DNA of 64,000 nucleotides from Channallabes apus (taxonomy: Eukaryota; Chordata; Actinopteri; Siluriformes; Clariidae): positions 130,001-194,000 of the forward strand of contig CM060112.1 of NCBI GenBank assembly GCA_030522415.1, given 5' to 3'. Positions 1 to 12,162 of the stretch are shown here, in pieces. Position numbers and translations under genes: made by a program. The notes under the pieces were generated by a model. That model saw nothing but the letters and a program-made list of their open reading frames with translations. It had not been told where the DNA came from and did not search any database. Every line of letters begins with the position of its first letter. Position 1 is the stretch's first letter.

Positions 1-59
1 GCCGCCTTTAAAAGATCAGATCGACGCGCCACCTTCTTTTCAAAGAAGTCCTGAAGGCT

Positions 60-345
60 TATGCACCCAGGACCGTGGGGGTGAATCGAAATGATGGCTC
101 TATTTCTGGCCCTAAAGCACTTCCTGCAGCAGTTGAGAGGCTACCATGTTCTAGTGCGGGTGGACAACACTACGGCAGTCTCATATATTAATTGCCAGGG
201 CGGACTGTACTCGCGCCGCTAGTTAGCTAGCGCACCAGGTTCCTCTGCCTCAGGGCGATTTACATGTCGAGAAGGTCCGCAGCACATCACCCACGACAAG
301 GATCGTCGTATCTGGACCGCTTCCCACATTTCAGGTAGGAATCGA
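60..345 (+). pseudogene. DIRS-like retrotransposon RNase H fragment
   Basis: Frames from about position 90 read EMMALFLALKHFLQQLRGYH, VLVRVDNTTAVSYINCQGG, a stop, and then in another frame LRAIYMSRR. The DNTTAVSYIN(R/C)QGG pattern is the RNase H region of DIRS-type tyrosine-recombinase retroelements. It is broken by a stop and a frameshift and is cut at both ends. Family assignment is by motif only. Confidence 0.65.
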
Positions 346-997
346 GAAATTCAGTAGATTATTTGCCTTTAATGAATGGTTACAATCTTGGTGTCAACAA
401 CAGAAATTACCCTTTGTTCATAACTGGAATGTTTTCTGTGAGCGTCCTAGGCTCTACCACACTGATGGCCTGCACCCTAGCAAAGCAGGAGCAGCGGTCC
501 TCTCTTACAACATCTCCAGGACACTACGAACCATCTGACTGGCGGTAAGTCATACCGTAGATATCAGGCACATTACAACTCACCATACTGATAGACGCAC
601 ACACATTGCTTGTCCTATAGAAATTGTGGCTGTTCCCCGAATAGTGAGAAAAAAGAATTAATTTGCCTGAAACAATCTGATAACCAGAAAACCAGAAAAA
701 GGCCAAATAAGCAATCAAAATCTACCTCTAAAGTTTGGACTACTCAACATTAGATCCCTTACACCTAAAGCACTTATTGTTAAAGAAATGATCTCAGACT
801 ATTGCCTTGACGTACTCTGCCTCACCGAAACCTGGCTTAAACCAAATGAATATATCGGTCTGAATGAGTCTACTCCGCCAGGATATTTCTATAAGCACAA
901 GCCCCGTCTAACTGGTCGCGGTGGTGGTGTCGCCACTATCTACAATGATGTACTCACTGCTACTCAGAGTTAAAGGCCCAGGTTTAACTCATTTGAA

Positions 998-1564
998 GTG
1001 CTCATCATTAATGTTGCACTCAATGAAATACGTAATAAACCCTTGCTATATTTTACCCTGGCCACCATGTACAGACCCCCGGGGTCATATGTCGATTTTC
1101 TTAAAGAATTTGGACATCTGCTATCAGACCTATTGGTTAACTCTGACAAGGTGCTGATAGTAGGAGACTTTAACATTCATGTAGATGATGCTAACGACGC
1201 TTTAGCACTCGCATTTATGGATTTACTAAATTCTGTTGGGGTTAAACAAAATATAATTGGAGCAAGTCACCGCTTTAATCATACACTATATTTAATTATA
1301 TCCCATGGTATAGATGTCTCTAATATAGAGATCGTACCTCAAAGTGATGATATCACAGATCATCACCTCCTGATATATACTCTACCCATAGAACAGATTA
1401 GCTGTGTCTCCCCACGTTATCAATTTGTTAGAAATATGAATCCGACTACTAAAGACAGATTCACATGTAATCTTCCGGATCTGTCCCAATTTCTTATTAG
1501 ACCCCTAAATGCAGTTGATCTAGATGAAGTGACTAGCAGCATGGGCACTATTTTTACCAGTTAG
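998..1564 (+). pseudogene. L2-A apurinic-type endonuclease domain fragment
   Basis: This 188-codon open frame carries the middle and C-terminal part of an exonuclease-endonuclease-phosphatase domain. TMYRPPGSYVDF, VLIVGDFNIHVDD (metal-binding Asp/Asn) and SDDITDHHLL (the SDHxL-like active-site block) are visible. The N-terminal part lies upstream in other frames (788-973). It is therefore a broken gene, not a host protein. Confidence 0.85.
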
Positions 1565-1722
1565 ACACTGTTGCTCCCATCAGATTAAAAAAAGTCACAG
1601 ATAAAACACTTGCACCGTGGTACAACAGTCATACTCGCGCACTAAAGAGAGCAACCCGTAACCTTGAGCGAAAATGGAGGAAAACTAAATTAGAAGTTTT
1701 TCGAATTGCGTATAAAGACAGA

Positions 1723-2586
1723 ATGTGCAGCTATAGACAGGCTCTAAAAACTGCTAGGACTGAGCATCTTAGCCAATTGATAGCAAGAAACCAAAACAAT
1801 CCCAGGTTCTTATTTAGTACAGTGGCTCACCTAACAAAACCTAAGATGCCCGCAGAGAGTATCCCATCACAGTTTAGACGTGAAGACTTTATGGACTTCT
1901 TTAATGAAAAAATCAATAGTATCAGGAAGAAAATAACGGAGGTTCAACCTCTAATAGTATCCCATGATCCAGTTCAGCCTATAGCTTCACATTCACATTT
2001 AGATTTTCAGTGCTTTACAGGTATAGGACAGGAAGAGCTGTATAAACTTATTACCTCAGCTAAATCAACAACGTGCCTGTTAGACACAATCCCAACCAGA
2101 TTCTTAAAGGAAGTGATCCTTACGGCTGGAGAGCCACTTCTAAACATTATTAATTCTTCATTACATCTTGGTCATGCAACTGCACTAGTTAAGATTGCAA
2201 ACGACTTGTTTTTAGCTTCGGACCAAGGCTGCATTTCAATACTAGTCTTACTTGATCTTACTGCTGCATTCGACACTGTAGATCATGATATTCTCATAGA
2301 GCGCTTACAAAATCACATAGGTATTCAGGGACAGGCATTAAAATGGTTTAGATCATACCTGTCTGATCGATACCATTTTGTAGATCTAAATGGAGAACCA
2401 TCTGGTGTAATGCCAGTGAAATACGGGGTCCCACAAGGGTCAGTTTTAGGACCTCTGCTGTTCTCAATATACATGCTTCCCTTGGGTAACATCATTAGAA
2501 GACATGGGATTAGTTTCCATTGTTATGCTGATGATACCCAATTATATATCTCAACCAAACCAGACGAAGTTGTCTGGATTAACTGA
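1723..2586 (+). pseudogene. L2-A reverse transcriptase, internally deleted
   Basis: This 287-codon frame holds the linker and reverse transcriptase. Motif A is LLDLTAAFDTVDHD, motif B is [14 protein letters not shown] and motif C is [10 protein letters not shown]. The fingers (motifs 0-2) are missing: the frame jumps from INSSLHLG to HATALVK, about 80 residues that other copies in the window have. The thumb is lost where the SINE inserted. Confidence 0.88.
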
Positions 2587-2650
2587 GTGTGTCCAGGACA
2601 TAAAAGATTGGATGACCAATAACTTTCTTTTACTAAATTAAGATAAGACG

Positions 2651-3019
2651 GGCAGCACGGTGGTGTAGTGGTTAGCACCGTCGCCTTGCACCTCCAGGGT
2701 CTGGGTTCGATTCCCCGGCCAGGCTCGATTCCCATCTCTGTGTGCATGGAGTTTGCATGTTCTCCCCGTGCTTGGTGGGTTTCCTCCGGGTACTCCGGTT
2801 TCCTCCCACAGTCCAAAGATATGCAGGTTAGGCTAATTGGTGTTCCTAAATTGCCCGTAGTGTGTGAATGTGCGTATGAGTGTGTGCCCTGCGATGGATT
2901 GGCACCCTGTCCAGGGTGTACCCTGCCTTGTGCCCGAAGCTTCCTGGGATAGGCTCCAGGTCCCCCGCGACCCTGAATAGAGGATAAAGCGGTACAGAAG
3001 ATGAATGAATGAATGAATG
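2651..3019 (+). mobile_element. V-SINE/HE1-like tRNA-derived SINE
   Basis: The head is tRNA-derived, with an A-box-like TGGTGTAGTGG at 2661-2671 and a consensus B box GGTTCGATTCC at 2704-2714. It is followed by the conserved SINE core (GGAGTTTGCATGTTCTCCCC; TTTCCTCCCACAGTCCAAAG) and an (ATGA)n tail. An 11-bp target duplication AAGATAAGACG flanks it at 2640-2650 and 3020-3030. It interrupts the L2-A reading frame (LLLN/DKTE). The strand matches the LINE. Family name is by recalled resemblance to the HE1/Mermaid-type SINEs of fish and sharks. Confidence 0.9.
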
Positions 3020-3044
3020 AAGATAAGACGGAGATATTTAAAAC

Positions 3045-5785
3045 AGATGCACTTTAAAACAGACTGCTCGGAAATTAGAGCGTAAATGGCGTAAAACTAA
3101 ATTGTTGGTATTTCAAATAGCATGGAAAGAGAGCATCCTGAACTATAGGAAAGCTCTTAGTGTAGCTAGATCAACGTATCTCTCCACTCTTATAGAAGAA
3201 AATAAAAATAATCCTAGATTTTTATTTAATACCGTAGCCAAATTAACCAGAAATAAGACGACTACAGAAATCTCCACAACAACATCATGCAATAGTGAGG
3301 ACTTCATGAACTTTTTTAATAATAAAATTGTAAATATCAGGCATAAAATTGAGGCTTTGAAACCAAACAATGTAATTGATACAGATGTTAACCTAGCCAT
3401 GTCAGATTCAAACCTAGAATACTTTACTCCTCTTGAAGAGAATGAACTAATTTCACTCATCTCTTCTGCAAATTCATCAACCTGTATATTAGATCCTATA
3501 CCGACACATTTTCTTAAACAGATAGTACCAGTAATAACAGAACCGCTGTTGAGAATAATTAATTCCTCACTCAGCATTGGTTATGTTCCAAAATCTTTTA
3601 AAGTAGCAGTTATTAAACCAATAATTAAGAAACCTGACCTCGACCCCTGTCAGCTGTCCAATTACAGGGCAATATCAAACCTCCCCTTTATCTCTAAGAT
3701 TCTGGAAAAGATAGTAGCGGAGCAGCTATGCTCATACTTACATAGAAATGGCATACATGAACTGTATCAGTCAGGATTTAGGCCTCATCACAGCACAGAA
3801 ACAGCACTCGTTAAAGTAGTAAATGACCTCCTATTGGCCTCTGATCAGGGTTGTGTAACTATGCTTGTATTACTCGACCTCATGCTATTCTTCTTCACAG
3901 ATTAGAAAATGTAGTAGGAATTAAGGGTACAGCCCTCTCCTGGCTCAGATCCTATTTGACCGATCGTTATCAGTATGTAGACTTAAATGGTGACTATTCT
4001 GCATGTTCTCTAGTGGAGTTTGGCGTTCCGCAGGGTTCAGTTTTAGGCCCACTGCTTTTTTCCCTTTACATGCTTCCTCTGGGCAACATAATCCATAAGC
4101 ATGGTATTAGTTTTCATTGTTATTCTGACGACACACAGCTATACGTCTCAACAAAACCTGATGAGAAAAACCATCTTACTAAAGTTGAGCAATGTGTGCA
4201 GGACATAAGAAATTGGATGCTAATTAACTTCCTTCTGCTTAATCCGGATAAGACAGAAGTTCTAGTCATAGGACCGCATATAGCTAGAAGTAAAATCTTA
4301 GATCACACCGTAACTTTAGATGGCCTTTCTGTTCCGTTAAGTGCAACAGTAAAAGACCTCGGCGTGATTATAGATTCCAGCCTTTCATTTGAAGCTCATG
4401 TAGATAATATCACCAGGATAGCATTCTTTCACCTCAGAAATATCGCCAAAATAAGAAATATATTGTCGCTAAACGATGCAGAAAAACTAGTTCATGCTTT
4501 TATCACTTCTAGGTTGGACTATTGTAATGCCTTACTGTCTGGTTGTTCAGTTAGGTGCATAAACAAGCTTCAGCTAGTCCAGAATGCAGCAGCGAGAGTC
4601 CTCACTAGAACCAGAAGATATGAGCACATCACCCCTATCCTATCTTCACTGCATTGGCTCCCTGTGAAATTTCGCATTGATTTTAAAATACTACTCTTGA
4701 CATATAAGGCATTAAATGGTCTCGCCCCGCAGTATCTGAGCGAACTGCTAGTGTCTTATGATCCGCCACGCCTACTTCGGTCAAAGGATGCAGGCTGCTT
4801 ATCAGTACCGCGTATTATGAAAACTACAGCTGGGGGCAGAGCTTTTTCTTACAAAGCCCCAAAATTATGGAATAGTCTTCCAAATAGTGTTCGGGACTCA
4901 GACACAGTCTCAGTGTTTAAGTCTAGGCTCAAAACCTATTTATTTAGCCAAGCATTTTTATAAATAGATTTGCCATAAGGTAAAGGAGCAGATCTGGGGG
5001 ACTCATGGACGTAGAGTATTATGGTGAACTGGTATGTTTAGATGCTGTCTTCCTCAGTCTCATTTGATCACTCAGGTTTGTTGACGGTGAGGTGATTGTT
5101 TGCTTTACATCTCATCTCATCTTCACCCTCATGTTTGTGTTTCCTTCTGGCTCTCCCTTTTAGTTATGCTGTCATAGTTAGTCCTGCCGGAGTCCCTGCT
5201 TGCACTCTACAGTAAATATACATTCACATTATACATTGTGACTGTGACCATACCTAATTGCAATCTCTCCTCCTCTTCTCTTCCTCCCCCTCTTTCTCTT
5301 TCCTCTCTCCCCCTGTCTCCCCCTTTCACTCTTTCTCTCTCTCTCTCTGTCGAGCTACACATGTGGTTCCTGAGCTGCCAGTGATCCAGACTCCCTCTGC
5401 CCTCCGGACCTGTCTGATCCATCCTGGTGCCCGGTTTCTGGTTGGAGGTCTCATCGCATGGATGCCCCGTGTGTCTCTTTAGGATGCGCCTGGTGTCTGG
5501 GGATGATTCTATCTACTTAGAAGATGGTTCTGGCCTCGACTGGTGTTGTCAGCTGTTTCTCTGAGGACTTGACAATTCGATAGTTCAGGACTGGAACTTT
5601 CTACAAGTCTATCTGAGTCTCGAATAACTACTGGACTCCATTTTACATCAACTATTATAACATCAATTAACATCAACTATTATAGCTGAACCTAACACTG
5701 TATAAATGCAGATCATTTCCTGCTATCTGTTTCACCCAGATGAGGATGGGTTCCCTGTCGAGTCTGGTTGCTCTCAAGGTTTCTT
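3045..5785 (+). mobile_element. L2-like LINE, subfamily B, copy 1 (5'-truncated)
   Basis: It starts abruptly in the linker before the RT and runs through the RT and C-terminal region to 4963, followed by a 0.8-kb 3' UTR with a CT-rich block near 5280-5350. The 3' end is cut before the usual GAATT tail. It is antisense to itpr1. Subfamily B shares its 3' UTR and C-terminal [20 protein letters not shown] across six copies in the window. Confidence 0.9.
3102..4963 (+). pseudogene. L2-B copy 1 reverse transcriptase, motif A deleted
   Basis: Two overlapping frames (3102-3905 and 3851-4963) together cover the RT. At about 3880 some 37 nt are missing relative to sister copies, removing motif A with its catalytic Asp ([13 protein letters not shown] becomes LLDLM) and shifting the frame. 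Motif [15 protein letters not shown] is present. Motif C reads YSDD instead of YADD. This copy cannot encode an active enzyme. Confidence 0.9.
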
Positions 5786-6455
5786 CCTATTACCATCTCA
5801 GACATCTCAAAAATCAAACATAATTATTTGAAGGTTGACTTTTTTTTTGTATTAAAAACACTTTTCTTTTATTGGTCGGATGAAATATGCTAATTTTTTG
5901 AGATAGGAATTTTGGGTTTTCATAAGCTGTATGCCACAATCATCAATATTAAAACAATAAAAGGCTTGAACTACTTCAGTTATGTGTAATGAATCTAAAA
6001 TATATGAAAGTCTAATGTTTATCAGTACATTACAGAAAATAATGAACTATCACAATATGCTAATTTTTTGAGAAGTATCTGTATTTTTGTTGTAGTTTTC
6101 TCTAAAGGCATCTGATATAATAAACACATTGCACTATTTTATTACACTTTATTAAGCATTTCTTACATTTTCTTTTAATTTTGCACCTTAAATGTTAAGA
6201 GATAATTGTTAAGTGTTCATTGTGACTTTAGACTTATGTTTACATTTTAATTATTTGATTTTTCCATGGTTGTTGACATTTCTGTCTTAATAACTGATGG
6301 GACTATGATCATAGGAAGGTTAAGTTTAAATATAATATATTCTTCTCCTGGTCCTTATTTTAAATGGATCATAAAAAATATCAATAATTATCGATATCGA
6401 CCGATATGAAACACTGATATCGTGATACAGTTTTCAGCCATATCGCCCAGCCCTA
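5786..6455. repeat. Fish DNA-transposon remnants (AT-rich)
   Basis: The stretch holds no gene. Positions 5880-6085 contain the phrase AATATGCTAATTTTTTGAGA twice (near 5886 and 6056) around an AT-rich body, typical of a degraded non-autonomous DNA element. Positions 6360-6455 end in ATCGCCCAGCCCTA, the right terminus of a hAT-like MITE of the same general type as the one at 22927. Its left end was not found. Confidence 0.5.
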
Positions 6456-6544
6456 CTGCCCAGGCATAATTCTGAGACCTTCTTGGCCTTGTGCGCACAC
6501 GCTACAGAACCTTGGGGTCCAGACACTTGCAGTGCGGCGGCGTT

Positions 6545-6916
6545 GGTACTCTCATTCCCATAGCGTTTTCACGGAGCATCGAGTGTAGCCTTTGAAAGGG
6601 AATGTTACTTTGCTGTAACCCTTTTCCCTGAAAAGGCGGGAATGAGATGCTGCGTCCCAATGCCACACTGCCTACGTGACCGGACGTCCGTTCAGACAAA
6701 TCAATCTGAGGAATGTTTCCGGTTCACTCCTATAACCTGCAGGTGCGTCTCGTCAGATGACGTCACCCGACCGAGGTTATATAAGCCAAAATTTGGCGTG
6801 TTTGATACACACATGCTTCACAACCGGCAACATGACAAGATGTTCCCATAGCGTTTTCACGCAGCATCTCATTCCCGCCTTTTCAGGGAACAGTTACAGC
6901 AAAGTAACCCGAGACG
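6545..6916. repeat. TIR/foldback-type repeat next to itpr1 E25 donor
   Basis: The block at 6607-6652 (TTACTTTGCTGTAACCCTTT ... GAGATGCTGCGT) recurs inverted at 6856-6907. A related phrase CCCATAGCGTTTTCACG appears at both 6557 and 6847. It is a non-coding inverted-repeat element. Its right edge lies about 8 bp inside the intron after exon E25. It contains TATATAAG near 6778. Confidence 0.65.
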
Positions 6917-6923
6917 TTCTCAC

Positions 6924-7019
6924 CAGCTCTTTGGGTCTCATGTTGTAGAGGATCCTCTCTGCATTCTCACTGTCATGGCGGCTCTCCATGATGGCCAACA
7001 GCAGCTTGGAGGCGTTATT
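6924..7019 (-). CDS. itpr1: itpr1 exon E25 ([16 protein letters not shown])
   Basis: This 96-nt exon of 32 codons encodes [32 protein letters not shown]. The acceptor is TTCAG and the donor CTG|gtgaga. A TIR-type repeat abuts the donor about 8 bp into the intron. No further itpr1 exon is recognisable from here to position 1, so the transmembrane part lies to the left of the window. Confidence 0.96.
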
Positions 7020-10000
7020 CTGAACAGGAGAGAGAGAGAGAGAGAGAGAGAAGGTTCTGTGTTCTCACTTTGTAAAGAGGTTTTGCATGTATATAATCTC
7101 CTCCAAAATACTGGATCGGCAAAGCAGTGTGTTTATTTATGTCCTAATTATTCCATTGAGTTTCATTGATGAACTGCTTTAACAGACACAGAGCCTCGAG
7201 CATCTGTACTCCAGGCCAGGGGTAGCTCAGTGGTTAAGGCATTGGACTACGGTTCGGAAGATCCCAGGTTCAAACACCACAACCACCAAGTTGCCACTGT
7301 TGGGCCCTTGAGCAAGGCCCTTAACCCTCAACTGCTCAGATGTATAATGAGATAAAAATGTAAGTCGCTCTGGATAAGAGCATCTGCCAAATGCCTAAAT
7401 GTACACAAATCACAAGACAGAGGCGACGATGATGATGAGGAGGAATTACCTGAGAGGACACAAGGAGGAGCCTTGTGAGGAACCAGATTCATAAAGGAAT
7501 CATAATAGGTTTAGTACAGAGTTAGAGTAAATAAACAGTACAGAGTGTGTTTACAGGATGTTCAGAATGAGTACACCAGAGAGAACATTTAGGCATTTGG
7601 TGGCATATAGCAGTTTAAGCTGCAGCAGGCCACACAAAGGTGTGATGTAAGACGTGTGTGTGTAAGGTAAGTGTTAATCAGGTCACCTTTAGCTCCAGCA
7701 CCAGGTCCATCCTCTTCCTCCCAAGTGGATTGATGTCATTCAGGATCAGAGAGATGATGATATCAATGCCATTAGACTCGTGAGTGGCAATGCAGTTCTA
7801 CACACACACACACACACACACACACTGGAATTCCATTTAATCAAATCTTAACAGTGGTGACGGTGTGTACCTGGTTGTCGTGGTGACGGTGTGTACCTGG
7901 TTGTCGTGGCAGGGCCCCTGGCAGTACTCCGTGAGGCTCTCTACAGTCTGGTTGATGAGGGCGACGTTGTGCTGGTTGATGTAGAGCCCCAGCAGCCCCA
8001 GACCCCCCGTGGTGCTCCCACAGATACAGTCGAGGAACTGCAGCGTCTCACACACCAGGTTATAGTTGTTCTTATTATTCTGGCAACGCAGGAAGTTCTG
8101 TAGGAGAAAAAATAACACACAAATACACACAGATTTCATTTGTATAGCACTTTTAACAATGGTCATTGTCGCAAACAGCTTTACAGAATTGATCGAGGTC
8201 AGGTTTCTTCATTAGTGGTTAAATAACTGCTAATATAAAGATTTTGGAATATTACCCACTGCTGAGTGAAGAAATAATTGTGTTTTATAACTGTTATTGC
8301 TGGTACAATGCTGGATTTGTTTGAGAAAATGTGTCAGTATGGGAACTACTACACACACACACACACAGACACACACACCTGAAGGTCTCGGTTGTGGTTC
8401 TCACACAGCAGCTGGAGGAAGCGCAGGATTGGCTGCATTATGAGGATGACAGGGCTCATTTCGCCTTGCTCCGTTCCTTTGTCCCCGCCCCCCTTATCAC
8501 CATCAGTGTGACCGTACCCCTCCTCAGGGTCAGCGTCACGCCGGTATGAGCCAAACGCCTTCTTAGTCACTGCGGATGCTTCCAGGAGCTGCTCCCGAGC
8601 ATCGTCTGTCACCATCAGCATCGAGTCCTTTCCTAAAGCGGGGAAAAAACACCCAATAGGGACCAGGGTACAATACGAAACTGCCCCTGCACACTGCATA
8701 GTGCACTTTATCATCTGACCCCAGCTTCCTAACTGGGTTATGCAAAAAAATCATTTCACTGTGCTGTAAGGTACATGTGATAAATTATTTAATTAGTTAA
8801 TTAATCCCTTACACACTATACAGTGCACTTCATCCCTTAGACACTATATAGTGCACTTTGGCCCTTTATAACATTAAGAGTGATGCTGACATTACATAGC
8901 TAACCTCTACGCCTTTGAGGTGTGTCTCGGTCTGCATGCTCATCACGGCGCTTGTTGCCGAGGTCACTGGTGTTGACGGTAACCGTGGCTTTGATCTCCA
9001 ACTGTGCGGCTTTCATTCGGTCATAAAAGACTCGGAAGAACTTCTCTGACTTTTTATCCTCAGTGAGACGTTTATAAAACGAACGCTGCAGTAAAGCAGA
9101 CACATTACATCACAAAACACACACACACAGAAGATGAGGTATTCTGGTTGTGCCCACTCTGACCTGTATAGTAGTGTTCCCGCCCTCCAGCAATGCGATA
9201 GCCAATAGGATGCTCTCGTGAAAGACGCGATCACTGTTGGTGTTCATGATGAGGTCGATGACGAGGTCAGACGCCCCCTCACGGTCCAAATGACACTGTA
9301 CTTCTGTTAAAGACATCTCAGCTCGACCTACACACACACAAGCACAGGAACAAAGGCACACTGGTTGTCACATTTTTTTTAGCAAATCTATAACTTCCCA
9401 CAACTTTTAATACAGAAACGGTTACAAACATAGAAGGATCCAGTAAAACCCTAACTCCAGCAGATATAACCAGTAAAACACACCCACCTGACTGGTTCTT
9501 GTTTGGACCCGCAGGTGTGAGTCCTGAGTTAGTGAAGGTGGTCAAACTGTCCCTTCTCCCTCCACTCCTGAAGTTGCCATAGTAACGGTTCACCAGTAAC
9601 TGCCTCAGTGCCTCACCCTACGAGAGCATCTACATTAAATAGCAGTCTGTGTGTGTGTATGTGTGTGTGTGTGTGTGTGTGTAGCCAGTCATATACGTAA
9701 AAGTGAGTTTTATGATGCCAGACCCCACGATTGAGGATTACAGGGTCAGGGGTCATAGTGACGTACCCTTCTGTGATCCTCCTGCTGTTTTGGTGGCAGA
9801 TTCAAATCCACCTGCTGAGTGTGTGAGTAGAGCAGAACACTAACGCAGTGTTAGTCATCACCAACATGCACAGGGAACACACGCACCCATGCACACACGC
9901 AGCTACACACTCACACACACACACACACAGTATCATACAGCTCGTGTGTATTGAGTAGATTAGTGAAAGGCACCTGATGAGAGAGTTAGCAGCCAGAAAG

Positions 10001-10534
10001 GAAAGCTCAGTAAAAGATCTGTTTAAAAGCTGTGGGTTGTGACCTTTACCCGTCTCTACACCTGCAGCCTCAAAGGACTTAAACTCGCTACAGGTGGCAT
10101 GGTGCCACAGCAGTCAGCATTCTCTCCTCAAAGCCCCACACTCACACACACACTTTTGAATAGAACATGAGGAGAAAATAAAGAGAACATGGGTAGAACA
10201 TAAAGAAGACATGAGGAGACTATACAGAGAAAATAAGAGCATGAGGAGAACAAGAGGAGAACTTAAAAAAGAACATAAGAAAAACATGATGAGAATATTA
10301 GGAACTCCACACAGACAGTTCCAGCTCAGGGTGAGGTGGGAGATGTGAGGAGACAACACTGCACACTGCACAGCTGAGACAGCAGATCTCCAGGGTTCGA
10401 TGCGGCTTTCTGCTGCACTAATGTAATAAACTTCAACATACATTACAACTGTGTATTACAACTTATTTACTTATGAATTCATAATATTTAAAAAGCTGTT
10501 CTAGGATCAGTTAACTGTTCACTTCCACGCAGTT

Positions 10535-10607
<73 letters not shown>

Positions 10608-12115
10608 AAAAAACCCCTACAATTAAACACACACATACACCCCAAACACCTACTCAGACTAAACACGAGAAACAAAGTTTACACAGAAGAATAATCTCTG
10701 AGGAGAAGTATAAAGAAGAAAGACATGATGAAGAAAAAAAGCACACAACCTCAGTAACATCCATCTCATCATCATACGCCACGAGCTGTAAGAGAGGAGT
10801 GAAGGGCGGGGTTAGTGCGGAACACACGGTGGAGTACAGGGGATATAAATCATGTTACAGTTAACGAATAACCATGTGCTTATAGACACATGCAGGAGTG
10901 AAGAGTGTGAGGTAACATGCACATGCGTGTTTGTGTGTGTGTATGTGTGTACCGACACTCAGTACTCTTCACCAATCTGAGTGAACAATCTCTGACTAAT
11001 GTAAGAGGGGGAGGGGGAGGGGCGTGGCTTACAGGGTTTCAATTAATATCAGAGATTGTAAATGTCTCTAATCACATGGACAGGCAGCGTAGAATCTTCT
11101 GGGGAAGGAACAAATTATTTGCTAGGTTGGTTTAGAATTGTAACAAAATCTAAAAAATAAAACTAATATTGCATATCAGCTGCTCCATGATAACAGGTTA
11201 GGGTTATGTCAGGAATCCCTAAAGGCAATGTTTAAGTTTTGGACTTCATTTCCCAGAGTGCAACACAGCCAGGTAATGCCGGCGCTCACCTGAGACGAGG
11301 TTGATAATTAGTCTGTATATAAAAAGTTGTGTCCTAGGTTTGGTTCGTTGTCTTGCACCAGTTTTTCTTGTGTTGTAATACTGTGTTGTTATCTGTTGAT
11401 CCCTGTTGTTGAACTGGCTTTTTTTCATGCTTCATGTTATAGCTTTGGTTTGTTCATGTTCAGTTTATGTTTGCTTTTTCTTATTAAAATATTTAAGTCT
11501 TAACCTTAGCACCCTTGCCTCGACTGCTATACTCCAAACGTGACTGGTTGATAATTTTACTATCATTAAGTTTATTACAATTTTATTATCTGAATTAGCA
11601 GATAAATGTTATTAGATTTAATTATTTCCTAAGATGTTTTTGCAGTGAACATGCAGGTGTGTAAGTATGAGTAATAATTAACCAATTCACAAATAAACTT
11701 GTAAATAATTTGATAATGTTTACAGATGTTCACTTCAGTGACATCCTCACGTCTCACATGCTCCTACCTTTTCTCCATATCCGCGGTCTTTGGTCATCAT
11801 TTCTCGAAGAGTCTGCAGAACTTTGATGCAGAGACGCTCCTCATTCTCCTCCAGCAGCTGCTTCGTGTGCTTTATCAGCCTATTTTATCAGAAAAACAGA
11901 CTGAAACAGACTGTGGTGTTTTCAGCTGTGTGTTTGTGAGTTTGAGGAACTGTGTGAAGTGCGTACTTGCAGATGAAGCCTCCACTCTCACACTTGCGAT
12001 GAGCTTCAGTGTGTTCAGGAAATAGTAGCTCTGGATGATGGAGAACATCCACCAACACCGACAGCTCCGCCTGGACCAGGGGCCTCAAACGCTCCTCTAA
12101 CGCTGACACTATGTC

Positions 12116-12162
<47 letters not shown>

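Larger units (their letters stand above)
355..2650 (+). mobile_element. L2/Maui-like LINE, subfamily A (broken; continues 3021-3044)
   Basis: This is a non-LTR retrotransposon of the L2 clade, antisense to itpr1. It starts in the C-terminal end of ORF1 (DGLHPSKAGAAVLSY, the last block of an SGNH-esterase-like domain, around 365-530). The endonuclease runs from about 730 to 1430 (LLNIRSL, LCLTETWL, GRGGGV, VGDFNIH), and the reverse transcriptase to 2640 ([38 protein letters not shown]). Stops and frameshifts interrupt it, for example near 970 and 1562. About 80 codons of the RT fingers are missing in frame between NSSLHLG and HATALVK. A SINE splits the 3' part. Confidence 0.88.

Noticed and set aside
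2651..2725. tRNA gene
   Set aside because: A and B boxes are present, but the sequence continues into a SINE core and tail with target duplication; it is a SINE head.
1..6900. Further itpr1 exons (pore region)
   Set aside because: No segment resembling the residues that follow RPKEL was found on the minus strand; the interval is transposon sequence.
7213..7285. tRNA gene
   Set aside because: Same reason: a tRNA-like head of a SINE with a degenerate B box.
7891..8103. 70-codon plus-strand ORF
   Set aside because: Antisense shadow of itpr1 exon E23.
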